From: Salidesulfovibrio brasiliensis JCM 12178
GTDB taxonomy: Bacteria; Desulfobacterota; Desulfovibrionia; Desulfovibrionales; Desulfovibrionaceae
Direction: 5' to 3'
Assembly: GCF_001311825.1 (NCBI RefSeq)
Contig: NZ_BBCB01000001.1
Coordinates: forward strand, 1 to 64,000
DNA length: 64,000 nucleotides
This document shows, piece by piece, positions 30,003 through 38,277 of this stretch; the stretch's first letter is position 1; each line of letters opens with the position of its first letter. Position numbers and translations under genes: made by a program. The notes beneath the pieces are model-generated. The model saw nothing but the letters and a program-made list of their open reading frames with translations. It searched no databases and was not told the origin of the DNA.

Positions 30003-30561
30003 GTGCGCGTTATCGGCGGAAAATTCAAGGGACGCAGGCTCAAGACCTGCGAGGGACCGGGCTACCGGCGCCACGGGGCGGGTGCGCGAGTCCGTGTTCT
30101 CCATGCTCCAGTCCCGCGGCATCGACTGGCACGGCCTGCGCGTGGTAGACATGTTTGCGGGCAGCGGCAGCCTCGGCATCGAATGCCTGAGCCGGGGCGT
30201 CGAGTTTGCCTGTTTCGTGGAAAAGAGCCGCAAGGCGGCCAGCCTGATTCGTCGTAACCTCGACGACCTGAAGGTCCCACGCGAATCGGGCAACGTGCTG
30301 TGCAGAGACCTTTTCGCCGTGTTGGCAAAACCGCCGCGCCAGCCGTTCGGGCTCGGATTCATTGATCCGCCGTACGGTAAGGATCTTATGGTTCCGGCGC
30401 TTGAAAAGGCATTGGAAAACGGCTGGTTTGCAGAGGGCGCGCTCATTCTGGCCGAAGTGGAAATCCGGGTGACGGCCCCCGTAGAGGGGCGGCTCGGGCA
30501 GTTGGAACTTGTAGCCGACCGTGAATACGGTCAAACCAGGATACTCATATGGCGGACCTGA
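30003..30561 (+). CDS. rsmD: 16S rRNA (guanine966-N2)-methyltransferase RsmD (frameshift near 30070)
   Basis: Methylates G966 of 16S rRNA using SAM. A GTG start gives MRVIGGKFKGRRLKTCEGPG, the family N-terminus. The frame is lost in taccggcgccacggg, and restoring two bases recovers the expected YRPATGRVRESVFSML. Then VVDMFAGSGSLGIECLSRG (SAM site, about residues 49-67) and the catalytic DPPYGKD follow, giving 186 aa in all, the normal size. It overlaps coaD by 13 bases, an arrangement common in bacteria (rsmD-coaD). Confidence 0.88.
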
Positions 30562-31061
30562 ATCCGAGGCTGGCGATCTATCCCGGAACCTTTGACCCCG
30601 TGACCAAGGGCCACGTGTCCTTAATCAGGCGGGGGCTGAAGATATTCGACCAGATAGTCTTTGCCGTGGCCCGGAGTACGCCCAAGAAAACGCTTTTCAC
30701 CATTGATGAGCGCGTAGACATGGCCAACGAAGTGTTTGCCGAAGACGAAGGCATCATTGTGGAACCTTTTGACGGACTGCTCATCGACTACGCCCGCCGT
30801 CGCGGCGCTGGTGCCATACTCAGGGGGCTGCGCGCGGTCTCGGACTTCGAATACGAGTTCCAGATGGCGCTCATGAACCGCAAGCTCGACCGCGATGTGC
30901 AGACCGCCTTTCTCATGACCGACTTCAAGTGGATGTACCTCAGCTCGACCATAGTGAAGGAAGTGGCCAGCCATGGCGGCAACGTCAAGGGCCTCGTTCC
31001 GGATATCGTGGTGCCGAAACTGTACCGGAAATACGCGACACCGCCGAATCTGGAAGGGTAG
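30549..31061 (+). CDS. coaD: Pantetheine-phosphate adenylyltransferase
   Basis: Penultimate step of coenzyme A synthesis, joining phosphopantetheine and ATP to give dephospho-CoA. The 170-aa product begins MADLNPRLAIYPGTFDPVTKGH, with the nucleotidyltransferase (T/H)xGH motif ending at about residue 22. LRGLRAVSDFEYEFQMALMN (about residues 91-110) and YLSSTIVKEVASHGG follow. It overlaps the end of rsmD, and miaA starts two bases after its stop, so the three genes form an operon. Confidence 0.95.
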   Translation: MADLNPRLAIYPGTFDPVTKGHVSLIRRGLKIFDQIVFAVARSTPKKTLFTIDERVDMANEVFAEDEGIIVEPFDGLLIDYARRRGAGAILRGLRAVSDFEYEFQMALMNRKLDRDVQTAFLMTDFKWMYLSSTIVKEVASHGGNVKGLVPDIVVPKLYRKYATPPNLEG

Positions 31062-31063
31062 CC

Positions 31064-31990
31064 ATGGGCCGCGGCAAGCATGTCGTCTGCCTTGTGGGCC
31101 CCACCGGCGCGGGCAAGACAGCGTCCGCGCTGGCCATAGCGGCCGATCGTCCCGTGTCCGTGGTCAATTTCGACTCGCGGCAGGTGTATCGCGAGTTTCC
31201 CGTTATCACTGCCCAGCCGGACCCGGAAGAGCGCGCGGTCTGTCCGCATCTTCTGTACGGCTTTCTGGACACGGATCAGGCGATCAATGCGGCCGCCTTC
31301 ACGGACATGGCCCGCGAGACCATTGCCGAAGTGCACGCGCAGGGGCGGCTGCCCATTCTGGTCGGCGGCACCGGCATGTACCTGAAAACACTGCTTTTCG
31401 GCATCGCCCCGATTCCGCCCATCCCGGAGGACGTGCGCGAAGCCGTGCTGGAACGGGTACGGCTTGAAGGGCCGCAGAGGCTGCATCGGGAGCTTGAGGA
31501 AATTGATCCCGCCTATGCCGGAAAGATCCACCCCAACGATTCACAGCGCAACGCCCGGGCCATGGAAGTGTGGCTCGGCACGGGCCGGACCCTGAGCGAC
31601 TGGCATGGCGAGCAGCACAACGAGTCCGAGTACGACTACCTCAAGGTTGGCCTCAAGGTGGCGCTTGATGACCTGACTCCGCATCTGGACCGTCGCATCG
31701 ACATCATGCTTGAGCGCGGAGCCGTGGAAGAAGCGCGAGCGGCGTGGGAGAATTGTCCCGACCCGGAGGCTCCCGGCTGGTCCGGCATCGGCTGCGCGGA
31801 ACTGCTCCAGCATATTCGCGGGGCCATGAGTCTGGACGAAGCCCGCCAGAAATGGCTGCACAACACCCGGCAGTACGCCAAGCGCCAGTTGACGTGGTTC
31901 AACAGGGAAAAGGACATCGAGTGGTTTGATCCGGGCGAGGCGGAGGCCGTGGCCCGGCGCGTGAGCGATTGGCTGTCCGGTTCGGATTAG
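31064..31990 (+). CDS. miaA: tRNA dimethylallyltransferase
   Basis: Adds a dimethylallyl group to N6 of A37 in tRNAs reading U-starting codons. I chose the ATG at 31064, two bases past coaD. Motifs: VGPTGAGKTASAL (P-loop, about residues 8-20), NFDSRQVYREFPVITAQPD (about residues 35-53), VGGTGMYLKTLLFG and QYAKRQLTWFNRE near the C-terminus. At 308 aa it is normal. Its 3' end overlaps the convergent SixA-like gene by four bases. Confidence 0.95.
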   Translation: MGRGKHVVCLVGPTGAGKTASALAIAADRPVSVVNFDSRQVYREFPVITAQPDPEERAVCPHLLYGFLDTDQAINAAAFTDMARETIAEVHAQGRLPILVGGTGMYLKTLLFGIAPIPPIPEDVREAVLERVRLEGPQRLHRELEEIDPAYAGKIHPNDSQRNARAMEVWLGTGRTLSDWHGEQHNESEYDYLKVGLKVALDDLTPHLDRRIDIMLERGAVEEARAAWENCPDPEAPGWSGIGCAELLQHIRGAMSLDEARQKWLHNTRQYAKRQLTWFNREKDIEWFDPGEAEAVARRVSDWLSGSD

Positions 31991-32469
31991 CCGCTCATGA
32001 GGGAGAGATGCTTTGGCTGCAGGTGCCAGAGCAGGGTGGCCTGCGACAGTGTAGGGCTGGCCTCGATGCTGGTCAGGCCGCCGTTGCTGAAGTGCAGTTG
32101 AACGCCATCGCTGTGCCCGAGCAAGCGTGAGGCGAGCCTCGGCAGTGAGGGCAGATGGCCGACCACGAGAATCAACTCCCGGTTACATTCTTCAATATAA
32201 CTGAGAGCTTTTTCCGGCTGCGCCGAGGGCTTGAAAACGTCGCTGGTGTCGATTGCCCGTGTGGGGTAGCCGATTGTGTCCGCGATGATTTCCGCCGTTT
32301 GAACGGCCCGCAGCTTGGTGCTGGCGACAATGAGATCGAACTCCAGCCCAAGGGAACGCATGGCCTTGGCGCTGCGGGTGATCTGGTCGATGCCCACCGG
32401 ACTGATAGGCTGTGCGGGATCGGCTTCCTTGGGCAGGCATGCCCCATGTTGCATGAGGTGGATGAGCAT
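31987..32469 (-). CDS. SixA-like phosphohistidine phosphatase family protein (QHG variant)
   Basis: Histidine phosphatase superfamily, SixA branch, 160 aa. The usual catalytic RHG is QHG here (LIHLMQHGACLPKEADP, residues 2-18): the His nucleophile is kept but the first phosphate-binding Arg is Gln. The second Arg is in STKLRAVQTAEI and the second His in VVGHLPSLPRLA. SixA removes phosphate from HPt-domain histidines of phosphorelays. The altered motif leaves activity uncertain. It is convergent with miaA and is not near a histidine kinase. Confidence 0.8.
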   Translation of the reverse strand: MLIHLMQHGACLPKEADPAQPISPVGIDQITRSAKAMRSLGLEFDLIVASTKLRAVQTAEIIADTIGYPTRAIDTSDVFKPSAQPEKALSYIEECNRELILVVGHLPSLPRLASRLLGHSDGVQLHFSNGGLTSIEASPTLSQATLLWHLQPKHLSLMSG

Positions 32470-32615
32470 CGCGTTTCTCCCTTTGACGAAAGCCTAGCCC
32501 ATGCGGACGGTTGCCGCAAGCCGGAGCATGGCCGGGAAGATTCGGGTTGCGATCTCCGGCCGGGAACGGTACATGCTGACTGACCCGAAAAACGGTTATG
32601 CCAAGGATTTCTTGC

Positions 32616-33582
32616 ATGGATATACGAAAGATTTGTGTCACCGCGCTACTGGTCGTCCTGTTCGGAGCCATGGGCGCGCAGGCTTTTCGTGGATACGTCG
32701 TCCAGCATGGCGACGCGTCCGTTCAGTGGGGGTAACGGCGAGGCCGTTGCCACGGTTGCAGTCCAGCCCGTGGGCGACGTGCTCGACCCGGTGCAGGCCC
32801 GCTCGTTGGCCGTTCGCGCTGCGGTAGTCTCCGCACGGCGGCAGCTTCTTGAAGCTGTCGAGTCCATTCGGATAGATGCCGGTCAGACCGTTGGCTACCA
32901 CATGGCCGAAGATCTGGACGCAGCGGAAAACGTCCGCATGCTGTTGCAGAACTCGCGCCTGAGTCTGCCGCTCGCCAATCCGGAAGACAAACCGGACATG
33001 ATGGGCAGCGTCACCGCATCCATTTCCCTTTACGGCCAGCTTGCCGAACATATGCTTCCGTCGACAATCCAGTTTCTGAGTGGCATCCCGCCGAAGCTCG
33101 CCGGGGCCTCGCAGCCTGTCGAGGAAGAGCAGGACCCGATGGCGCTCGGCATGACGCCGGGTGCAGGGTACTCCGGCGTAGTGATCGATGCCCGCGGTCT
33201 TGATATTGAACCGGCGCTTTGCCCGGTGGTTTTTGATGCTGGCGGAGTGGGCGTATATGGTCCGTTCATGGTCAGCCGGACACTCGCCGTGTCTCAGGGT
33301 GTTGCCGCCTATTCGCGCACCGATGAGTGGGTGGTGGTCCGCAGCCGGGTTGGTGAAAGTCCGCTGGTGGTCAAGGCCGTGTCCAAGGCCCGTCCCACCG
33401 ATCCCGTCATTTCGGCCAACGATGCCCGCCTTGCCCGCGCTGTTCTTTCTCGCCCCGGCATCGGAGACAAGGGGCGCGTTGTCATCGTTCTTGATGACGC
33501 AGGAACGACTGAAGCTGATTCTGAATCTGCCGCCGTTACCGCTGAAGCCGAACCTTTCGTAAGCACCGATCTGGAGGAATAG
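32616..33582 (+). CDS. Exported protein of unknown function (frameshift near 32730)
   Basis: Not recognised. ATG 32616 with an aagga site starts a signal peptide, MDIRKICVTALLVVLFGAMG, probably cleaved after AQA. The frame then shifts at the run of five G at 32728-32732; removing one G joins GDASVQW to GNGEAVATVAVQPVGD and gives 321 aa. The mature part has an AVRAAVVSARRQLLEAVESIRID helix pattern recalling FlgT/LPP20-like envelope proteins, and later GMTPGAGYSGVVIDARGLD. It is followed 5 bases later by a second exported protein, and the two likely act together in the envelope. Confidence 0.7.
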
Positions 33583-33587
33583 CGGAT

Positions 33588-34474
33588 ATGCGTTCCGTAA
33601 TCATTGCCGTTTTGGCCTGTCTTGTTTTGAGCGCGCCCGCGATGGCCCGCAATGTGGAAGTGACACTGCCCAAGGAAGAGGGCAGCTCCTCCATGGAGTT
33701 TCGCGCAAAGGCGCTTGATGAAGCCTTTGTGGAGGCCGTGTTGCAGGAGAGCCGCACTCTGCTGCCCGCAACCCTGAGCCAGTCCCGTGAAGCGCTCTTT
33801 CGTGAGGCGCTTGAGAGAAAGGCCGGATATTATGTCCTCGGCTATGACTCCGTCAAAGTGACTCCCTCTGAAGAAGGCATCAGCCTTACGGCAAACGTGA
33901 ACGTGAACCGCACCGCGCTCCGTGAAGGGCTTAAGTCCATGGGGCTTTTTGCCACGGCCACCAAGCCCATCCCGGTTTCCTTTGCCGTCGGCGAGCTTTC
34001 CGCAGAGGACACCTCACAGCTTGCCGGGCTCATGGAGCTTACCGGTGTTGAGAGCGCGTCCAGCGGAGTTGCCAAGTTCGGGCTGGATAAGAATGAAAAG
34101 GGTATTTTTGAAGCGCACCTCAAGGCACCGGGGGCCATGTGGCAGGCACGCGGCAAGGACCTGCCGGTGGTCTGGGATCAGGTCTGGAGCAAGTATTTTG
34201 AACGCAAGTTGCTGCCCAGCCCAAGACCGGTGCCGCCACGCTTCGCATTGCCGGTTGGTTCACCCCGGACGGAGCACGCGAGTTCGACCGGGTTCTTCGC
34301 AAGTGGGATGGTGCGGTTTCGGATGTACGCCTCGTTGAGCTGGACATGCTGGCTTCCGGCGTCTCAGGCATGTGGGAGATTCGTATCCGCAACCGGGCGC
34401 TTCTGACGGGGCGCTTGGACGCCTTCCTGCCAGACAGGGGACTTTCCTATACGCTCTCTGCCGACGATGAATAG
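33588..34474 (+). CDS. Exported protein of unknown function (frameshift near 34219)
   Basis: Begins with a signal peptide MRSVIIAVLACLVLSAPAMA. The mature part starts RNVEVTLPKEEGSSSMEFRA and continues with long helices and a mixed alpha/beta region. The frame breaks in the C run of cccagcccaag; one extra C restores KTGAATLRIAGWFTPDGARE and the remaining 70 residues, ending in SYTLSADDE, for 295 aa. The N-terminal part resembles DUF2066-type exported proteins in layout only. It is cotranscribed with the preceding exported protein and ends at a strong terminator. Confidence 0.68.
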
Positions 34475-34479
34475 GCAGA

Positions 34480-34514
34480 AAAAAAGCGGCGACCCGAGGG
34501 TCGCCGCTTTTTTT
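34480..34514. terminator. Bidirectional terminator between the exported-protein operon and tatA
   Basis: Stem aaagcggcgaccc / gggtcgccgcttt with runs of A and T on the two sides, so it can stop transcripts from both directions. Confidence 0.9.
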
Positions 34515-34533
34515 GTTCGTTGAAATATGTTGG

Positions 34534-34725
34534 TTAGGCCTTCTTGTCTTCGTCTTCCTTGTTCGGAGTGACGTCGATTTCATCCGGCTCGTTGGTGGCC
34601 TTCTTGAAGTTGCTGATGGCCTTCCCGATGCCGCCGCCGATTTCCGGAAGCTTCTTGGCGCCGAAGATGACGAGTACGATGAGAAGAATGATGAGGAGTT
34701 CCCAGATTCCGAATCCGCCGATCAT
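34534..34725 (-). CDS. tatA: Twin-arginine translocase subunit TatA/TatE
   Basis: Pore-forming subunit of the Tat pathway, which exports folded proteins such as hydrogenases and formate dehydrogenases. The 63-aa product [20 protein letters not shown] has one membrane helix, the hinge [20 protein letters not shown] (about residues 21-40) forming the amphipathic helix, and an acidic Lys-rich tail. TatB and TatC are not adjacent in this window. A ribosome site (aggaca, weak) precedes the ATG. Confidence 0.93.
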   Translation of the reverse strand: MIGGFGIWELLIILLIVLVIFGAKKLPEIGGGIGKAISNFKKATNEPDEIDVTPNKEDEDKKA

Positions 34726-34904
34726 ATATGTCCTCCGATGTTGGTGTCCTTACTGACAAGGCTGAATGGCATATACACCCCGCGCGAACACAGGTCAAGA
34801 AGCCGGGGCTCTTTCCGCGATTGTGCACCATGATTCCCATGCTTTACATTTGCCTACCACGAACGTACACCATCTGCGTGTGCGCGCGATGCGCCGGGAG
34901 ATGT

Positions 34905-35291
34905 ATGGCGGATGTGAAGAAAATGCCAGCCGGGACGTGTCGGCATTACGTGAAGGGCCGATGCCTCTACGAGGAGCTGCTCAACCCCGGCTACCAGCAG
35001 GACTGGCGCTGTGTGGTCATGCTGCGCTGGGAAGAGGCCTTCGACGAGTTTCTGCACCGTGCCGAAGCATTCGGCGTGGAGCATGACCGTGTGGCCCGTC
35101 TTTGGGAAGCCCGCTTCAAGCGGTTGGCCGGGGACCGCCCCAAATGCGAGCGGTTCAGGCCCGCCCCGGACGTTGATCCGCCATGCTGCCTGCATCACCA
35201 CGAAGCGCTCTGTCTGCTCGGTCTGCCCGAGTGCGAGGGGCGCTGCCGCCATTACAGGGCCAAAGACGTGAAAACCGAGACCGAACCATAA
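34905..35291 (+). CDS. Cysteine-rich cytoplasmic protein, unknown
   Basis: A 128-aa protein with eleven cysteines and no signal peptide. The pairs CRHYVKGRC (residues 12-20), then WRC, KCERF, PPCC, LC, PEC and GRCRHY suggest metal or Fe-S binding. The CRHY motif occurs at both ends, hinting at an internal duplication. I chose the ATG at 34905, with gggaga just upstream. It is followed 20 bases later by another unknown gene. I do not recognise a family; it looks conserved rather than spurious by composition and context. Confidence 0.65.
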   Translation: MADVKKMPAGTCRHYVKGRCLYEELLNPGYQQDWRCVVMLRWEEAFDEFLHRAEAFGVEHDRVARLWEARFKRLAGDRPKCERFRPAPDVDPPCCLHHHEALCLLGLPECEGRCRHYRAKDVKTETEP

Positions 35292-35311
35292 CCGTCAAAC
35301 CGGAGAATGCC

Positions 35312-36088
35312 ATGCTGATAAACTTTCCTGCCATGCATTCGGAGCTGATCCCCGAGGGTGCCGAAGAGGGCGTCCTGCTTTTTGATCCCGGCCTTGCTGC
35401 CGACGAGGACGGCCGCTTCAGGCCCGAGTCGCTGCCCATTGACAAGCGAACGGCCATGGCGCTGCTCAGGGATTCCATCAGCTTTGGCGAACAGTTCAAG
35501 GACCCTGCGGAGATGGCGTTTTTCGGGGCGCACACGCCGGAAGACTATTTCGAGGAGTCCACCGGGACTATCAAGAACCAGCTGCTCGCCAGTATCGGCG
35601 CGGGCAAGGCTCCCGGCGGCAAGGTTGATCCCGAAGCTCCGAGTCGGCGCGCGCAGTTTGTTCTGCTTCTTGCCTGGGCGACCGAAGAGGGCATCGTGGA
35701 ATCCCTCGGGCTGGAGCAGGGCGTGCAGGCCTCGTGGGGCCGTATGTCCGAGGCGCTCGGCATTGACGGCGAGGACCGCGAAAGCGAGATCGGCCGCATT
35801 GTCAGCAGCACCAACGCCACGAGTCCCGAAGGCATCCGTATCGCATGGCCGCGTGTTCTTGAGGGCATGGCCGCGTTTATGCCTGAAGAGGCCGCGCTGT
35901 TCTGCTCGGACAAGGACATCATCGAGGCATGGGAGGACGCGGGATTTGATTTTGCTCCCGCGCACTCCGAGTATCCAGCCGGAACGCAGACCGTTACCGC
36001 GCCCGCCTGGCGGCTCTCCGGACGCTCCGCTTGTCCGGAGGAGTTGCCGTTCACGGACCGCGAGATAACCGTTGTCTGTAGGAAATAA
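35312..36088 (+). CDS. Hypothetical cytoplasmic protein
   Basis: Unrecognised, 258 aa. Starts MLINFPAMHSELIPEGAEEG with ATG 35312 after cggaga. Largely helical and acidic, without membrane segments or signal. Noticeable stretches are LLFDPGLAADEDGRF (about residues 22-36), AQFVLLLAWATEEGIVESLG and SATNATSPEG-like SSTNATSPEGIRIAWPRVLE near residue 170. It lies between the Cys-rich gene and a HAD hydrolase, on the same strand with short gaps. No function can be inferred. Confidence 0.65.
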   Translation: MLINFPAMHSELIPEGAEEGVLLFDPGLAADEDGRFRPESLPIDKRTAMALLRDSISFGEQFKDPAEMAFFGAHTPEDYFEESTGTIKNQLLASIGAGKAPGGKVDPEAPSRRAQFVLLLAWATEEGIVESLGLEQGVQASWGRMSEALGIDGEDRESEIGRIVSSTNATSPEGIRIAWPRVLEGMAAFMPEEAALFCSDKDIIEAWEDAGFDFAPAHSEYPAGTQTVTAPAWRLSGRSACPEELPFTDREITVVCRK

Positions 36089-36118
36089 TAACCAGCGAAA
36101 CGCAAACGGAGTGATTTC

Positions 36119-36799
36119 GTGATTTATCTCAACGACCTGATGAAGACGGACGTTTTCGACAACATCGGGTGCATCGTATTCGATTGTGACGGCGTCCTCA
36201 TCGACTCCATCGAGGCCAATACCGTATACTACAATCTCGTGAAGGAGTATTTCGACCTTCCGCCCATGGATGAGGCCGAAACGAAATACGTTCACAGCGC
36301 CACCATGGCCGACGCCGTGCGGCACATCCTTCCCGAAAAGCTTTGGGATCGGGCCTTCGAGTACCAGCAGTCCTTCGACTATTCGCGTGTGATGCCGCAC
36401 ATCAAGCGCATGGAAGGCGTGTTCGAGCTGATCTGGTGGCTGCGCGCCGCCGGATGTCTTCTGGCCATTAACACCAGCCGCAAGGACACTATGGACATGG
36501 TGCTGGATTTCATCGACCTTGAAGACACGTTCTTCCCGGTGATCACCGTCAACGAGGTGCGCAAGCCCAAGCCGCATCCCGAAGGCATGTACCAGATTCT
36601 TTCCAAGCTGAACGTGCGGCCCGAAGAGACCGTTTTCATCGGCGATTCGCTGGTGGACCAGCAGGCTGCCCGAAACGCCGGGACCCGTTTCTGGTCCTAC
36701 GGCAACGAAAGCCTCGATGCCGACCTGTTCATTGATGATTACTGGACCCTCAAGCGTGTGCTTATGCGTACGTACGAGGGCCCTGTCATGGGATATTAG
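36119..36799 (+). CDS. HAD-superfamily hydrolase (phosphatase type)
   Basis: Phosphoglycolate-phosphatase-like HAD enzyme of 226 aa. Motif I is VFDCDGVLIDSIEAN (about residues 20-34, with catalytic Asp pair DCD), motif II NTSRKDTM (about residue 119), motif III KPKPHPEGM, and motif IV FIGDSLVDQQAARNAG (about residues 179-194). An insert between motifs I and II forms the helical cap. The start is GTG at 36119 with acggag upstream. The substrate is unknown; Gph-like pyrophosphatase or phosphoglycolate roles are equally possible. Confidence 0.88.
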   Translation: MIYLNDLMKTDVFDNIGCIVFDCDGVLIDSIEANTVYYNLVKEYFDLPPMDEAETKYVHSATMADAVRHILPEKLWDRAFEYQQSFDYSRVMPHIKRMEGVFELIWWLRAAGCLLAINTSRKDTMDMVLDFIDLEDTFFPVITVNEVRKPKPHPEGMYQILSKLNVRPEETVFIGDSLVDQQAARNAGTRFWSYGNESLDADLFIDDYWTLKRVLMRTYEGPVMGY

Positions 36800-36870
36800 G
36801 GCTTGATAATTCAAGGTCCATGTGACAGGGTAACATCATTGTGGGTACTGCCCGCTAATTTGGAGGATTC

Positions 36871-37164
36871 ATGTCCCATCTTGTTCTCGCCATTGCAAAA
36901 ATTCTGAGTATCGTTCTCAATGGATATATGTGGATCGTCATTATTTCGGCCCTGCTTTCCTGGGTCAATCCCGATCCGTACAACCCCATCGTCCGCTTTT
37001 TGCGTGGCCTGACCGAACCCGTGTTTTACAAGGTGCGCCAGTGGATTCCCTTTGCCGTTGTCGGAGGGATCGACCTGTCGCCCATTGTCGTGATTCTGGC
37101 CATTCAGGTCCTTGATATCGCCCTTGTCGGCAATCTCATGGATTTGGCCATCACCCTGCGCTAG
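36871..37164 (+). CDS. YggT-family membrane protein
   Basis: A 97-aa protein with a single YGGT unit: two long helices (about residues 5-30 and 60-85) and the WVNPDPYNPIVRFLRGLTEPV loop (about residues 31-51). Longer homologues have two units. YggT proteins often neighbour division or osmotic genes, and here DivIVA-like, DUF167 and DUF465 genes follow. An agg-containing ribosome site (tttggagg) precedes the ATG. Confidence 0.9.
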   Translation: MSHLVLAIAKILSIVLNGYMWIVIISALLSWVNPDPYNPIVRFLRGLTEPVFYKVRQWIPFAVVGGIDLSPIVVILAIQVLDIALVGNLMDLAITLR

Positions 37165-37191
37165 GCGCAGTGATCCCAGGGAGGTGTCGCG

Positions 37192-37695
37192 GTGTCCGTT
37201 ACAAAGATCGACCTTCTCAACAAACGCTTTTCGCGTTCCGTGATCGGGTATTCCCGTTCGGAAGTGGATCAGTTTCTGCTTGAAGTGGCGGAAACCGTGG
37301 GCGGCCTTGTGGACGTTGGCAAGGAGATGCGCAAGAAGATCAAGCAGATGGAAGCTATGATCAAAGAGTATCGCCAGCGTGACGAGACACTTCGCGACAC
37401 GCTCATGAATACGCAGAAAGTGGTGGACGACATCAAGGCGTCTGCCCATCGCGAGGCCAAGCTCATCAAGGATGAGGCCGTGGCCAAGGCCGAGGACACC
37501 GTCCGCAAGGGACATGAGCGTCTGGCCAGTATTCATGAGGACATCGAGGGCCTGAAACGTCAGCGCACCCAGTTCGAGGCTCAGCTACGAAGCCTATTGG
37601 ACGCACACTACAGGATGCTTGAGCATTCCGACCCGGATGTGGAGCGTATTGAAGAACTGGAAGCCAAACTGACGTTTTTGAAAAAGGCCGAATGA
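37192..37695 (+). CDS. DivIVA-domain coiled-coil protein
   Basis: A 167-aa mostly coiled-coil protein. The N-terminal MSVTKIDLLNKRFSRSVIGYSRSEVDQFLLEVAETV (about residues 1-36; key residues RFSRS, GYSRSEVDQFL) is the DivIVA membrane-binding and dimerisation region, followed by helices rich in Lys, Glu and Arg. In Gram-positive bacteria DivIVA marks curved membrane at poles and septa. A Gram-negative homologue next to YggT and DUF167 mirrors the Firmicute yggT-divIVA clusters. The GTG start at 37192 has agggaggt upstream. It overlaps the next gene by 4 bases. Confidence 0.88.
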   Translation: MSVTKIDLLNKRFSRSVIGYSRSEVDQFLLEVAETVGGLVDVGKEMRKKIKQMEAMIKEYRQRDETLRDTLMNTQKVVDDIKASAHREAKLIKDEAVAKAEDTVRKGHERLASIHEDIEGLKRQRTQFEAQLRSLLDAHYRMLEHSDPDVERIEELEAKLTFLKKAE

Positions 37696-38012
37696 CCGAG
37701 ACACAGAGAGAAATCACACTACCTTTCATGCGCCCTTCGCGAGACGGAGGGTGGCATCTCTCGATTTGGGCACAGCCCGGTGCAAAGCGAAGCGAGCTTG
37801 CCGGACTGTATCAGGATTGCCTGAAGATTCGCCTTGCGGCTCCCGCAGTGGACAACAAGGCGAACAAGGCGCTTGTTGCCTTTGTGGCAAAAACGTTGGG
37901 ACTCAAGGCCCGCCATGTTCGACTTGAGGCGGGGCAGACCAATAGAAAAAAGGTGCTGGCCGTCGAGGCCGGCTGCGACCCCGATTTTGCGCGGCTTCAG
38001 AGCTCGTCGTAA
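37692..38012 (+). CDS. DUF167 (YggU) family protein
   Basis: Small alpha/beta protein, 106 aa, of unknown role. Diagnostic stretches are IWAQPGAKRSELAGLY (about residues 25-40), CLKIRLAAPAVDNKANKALVAF (about residues 43-64) and the C-terminal VRLEAGQTNRKKVLAVEA. The ATG overlaps the preceding DivIVA-like stop as ATGA. Frequent pairing with YggT elsewhere fits the context. Confidence 0.9.
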   Translation: MTETQREITLPFMRPSRDGGWHLSIWAQPGAKRSELAGLYQDCLKIRLAAPAVDNKANKALVAFVAKTLGLKARHVRLEAGQTNRKKVLAVEAGCDPDFARLQSSS

Positions 38013-38045
38013 GGTCGGATTCAACCACCAGAAAAGGAGTGGTCC

Positions 38046-38276
38046 ATGGAAGCACGTGACATTGAACTCGTCGAGAAGCTGCAGGAAGAAGATGGTGAAG
38101 TGAAGGCTCTCTATGATCAGCATCTTCAATACGAACAACTGTTGAACCAGCTCGAGAGCAAGTCTTACCTGAGCTCGGCCGAGGAACAGGAAGTCAAGGA
38201 AATCAAGAAGAAGAAGCTCGCGGGCAAGACCAAGCTGCAGGCTATCCTGGAAAAGTATCGCGAGTCGGAGGCATAA
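38046..38276 (+). CDS. DUF465 (YdcH-like) coiled-coil protein
   Basis: A 76-aa helical hairpin starting [19 protein letters not shown], then [18 protein letters not shown], and [22 protein letters not shown], the family pattern. Function unknown. It ends one base before ilvB, and an aaaggag site precedes its ATG, so the small-gene cluster continues into the branched-chain operon. This explains why ilvB has no room for a promoter of its own directly upstream. Confidence 0.88.
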   Translation: MEARDIELVEKLQEEDGEVKALYDQHLQYEQLLNQLESKSYLSSAEEQEVKEIKKKKLAGKTKLQAILEKYRESEA

Positions 38277-38277
38277 A

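Noticed and set aside
28387-30561. Apparent fusion of a beta-CASP hydrolase with RsmD in one frame
   Set aside because: Produced by two separate indels. The intervening residues are nonsense, while a proper stop at 29999 and a GTG start at 30003 exist in the correct frames.
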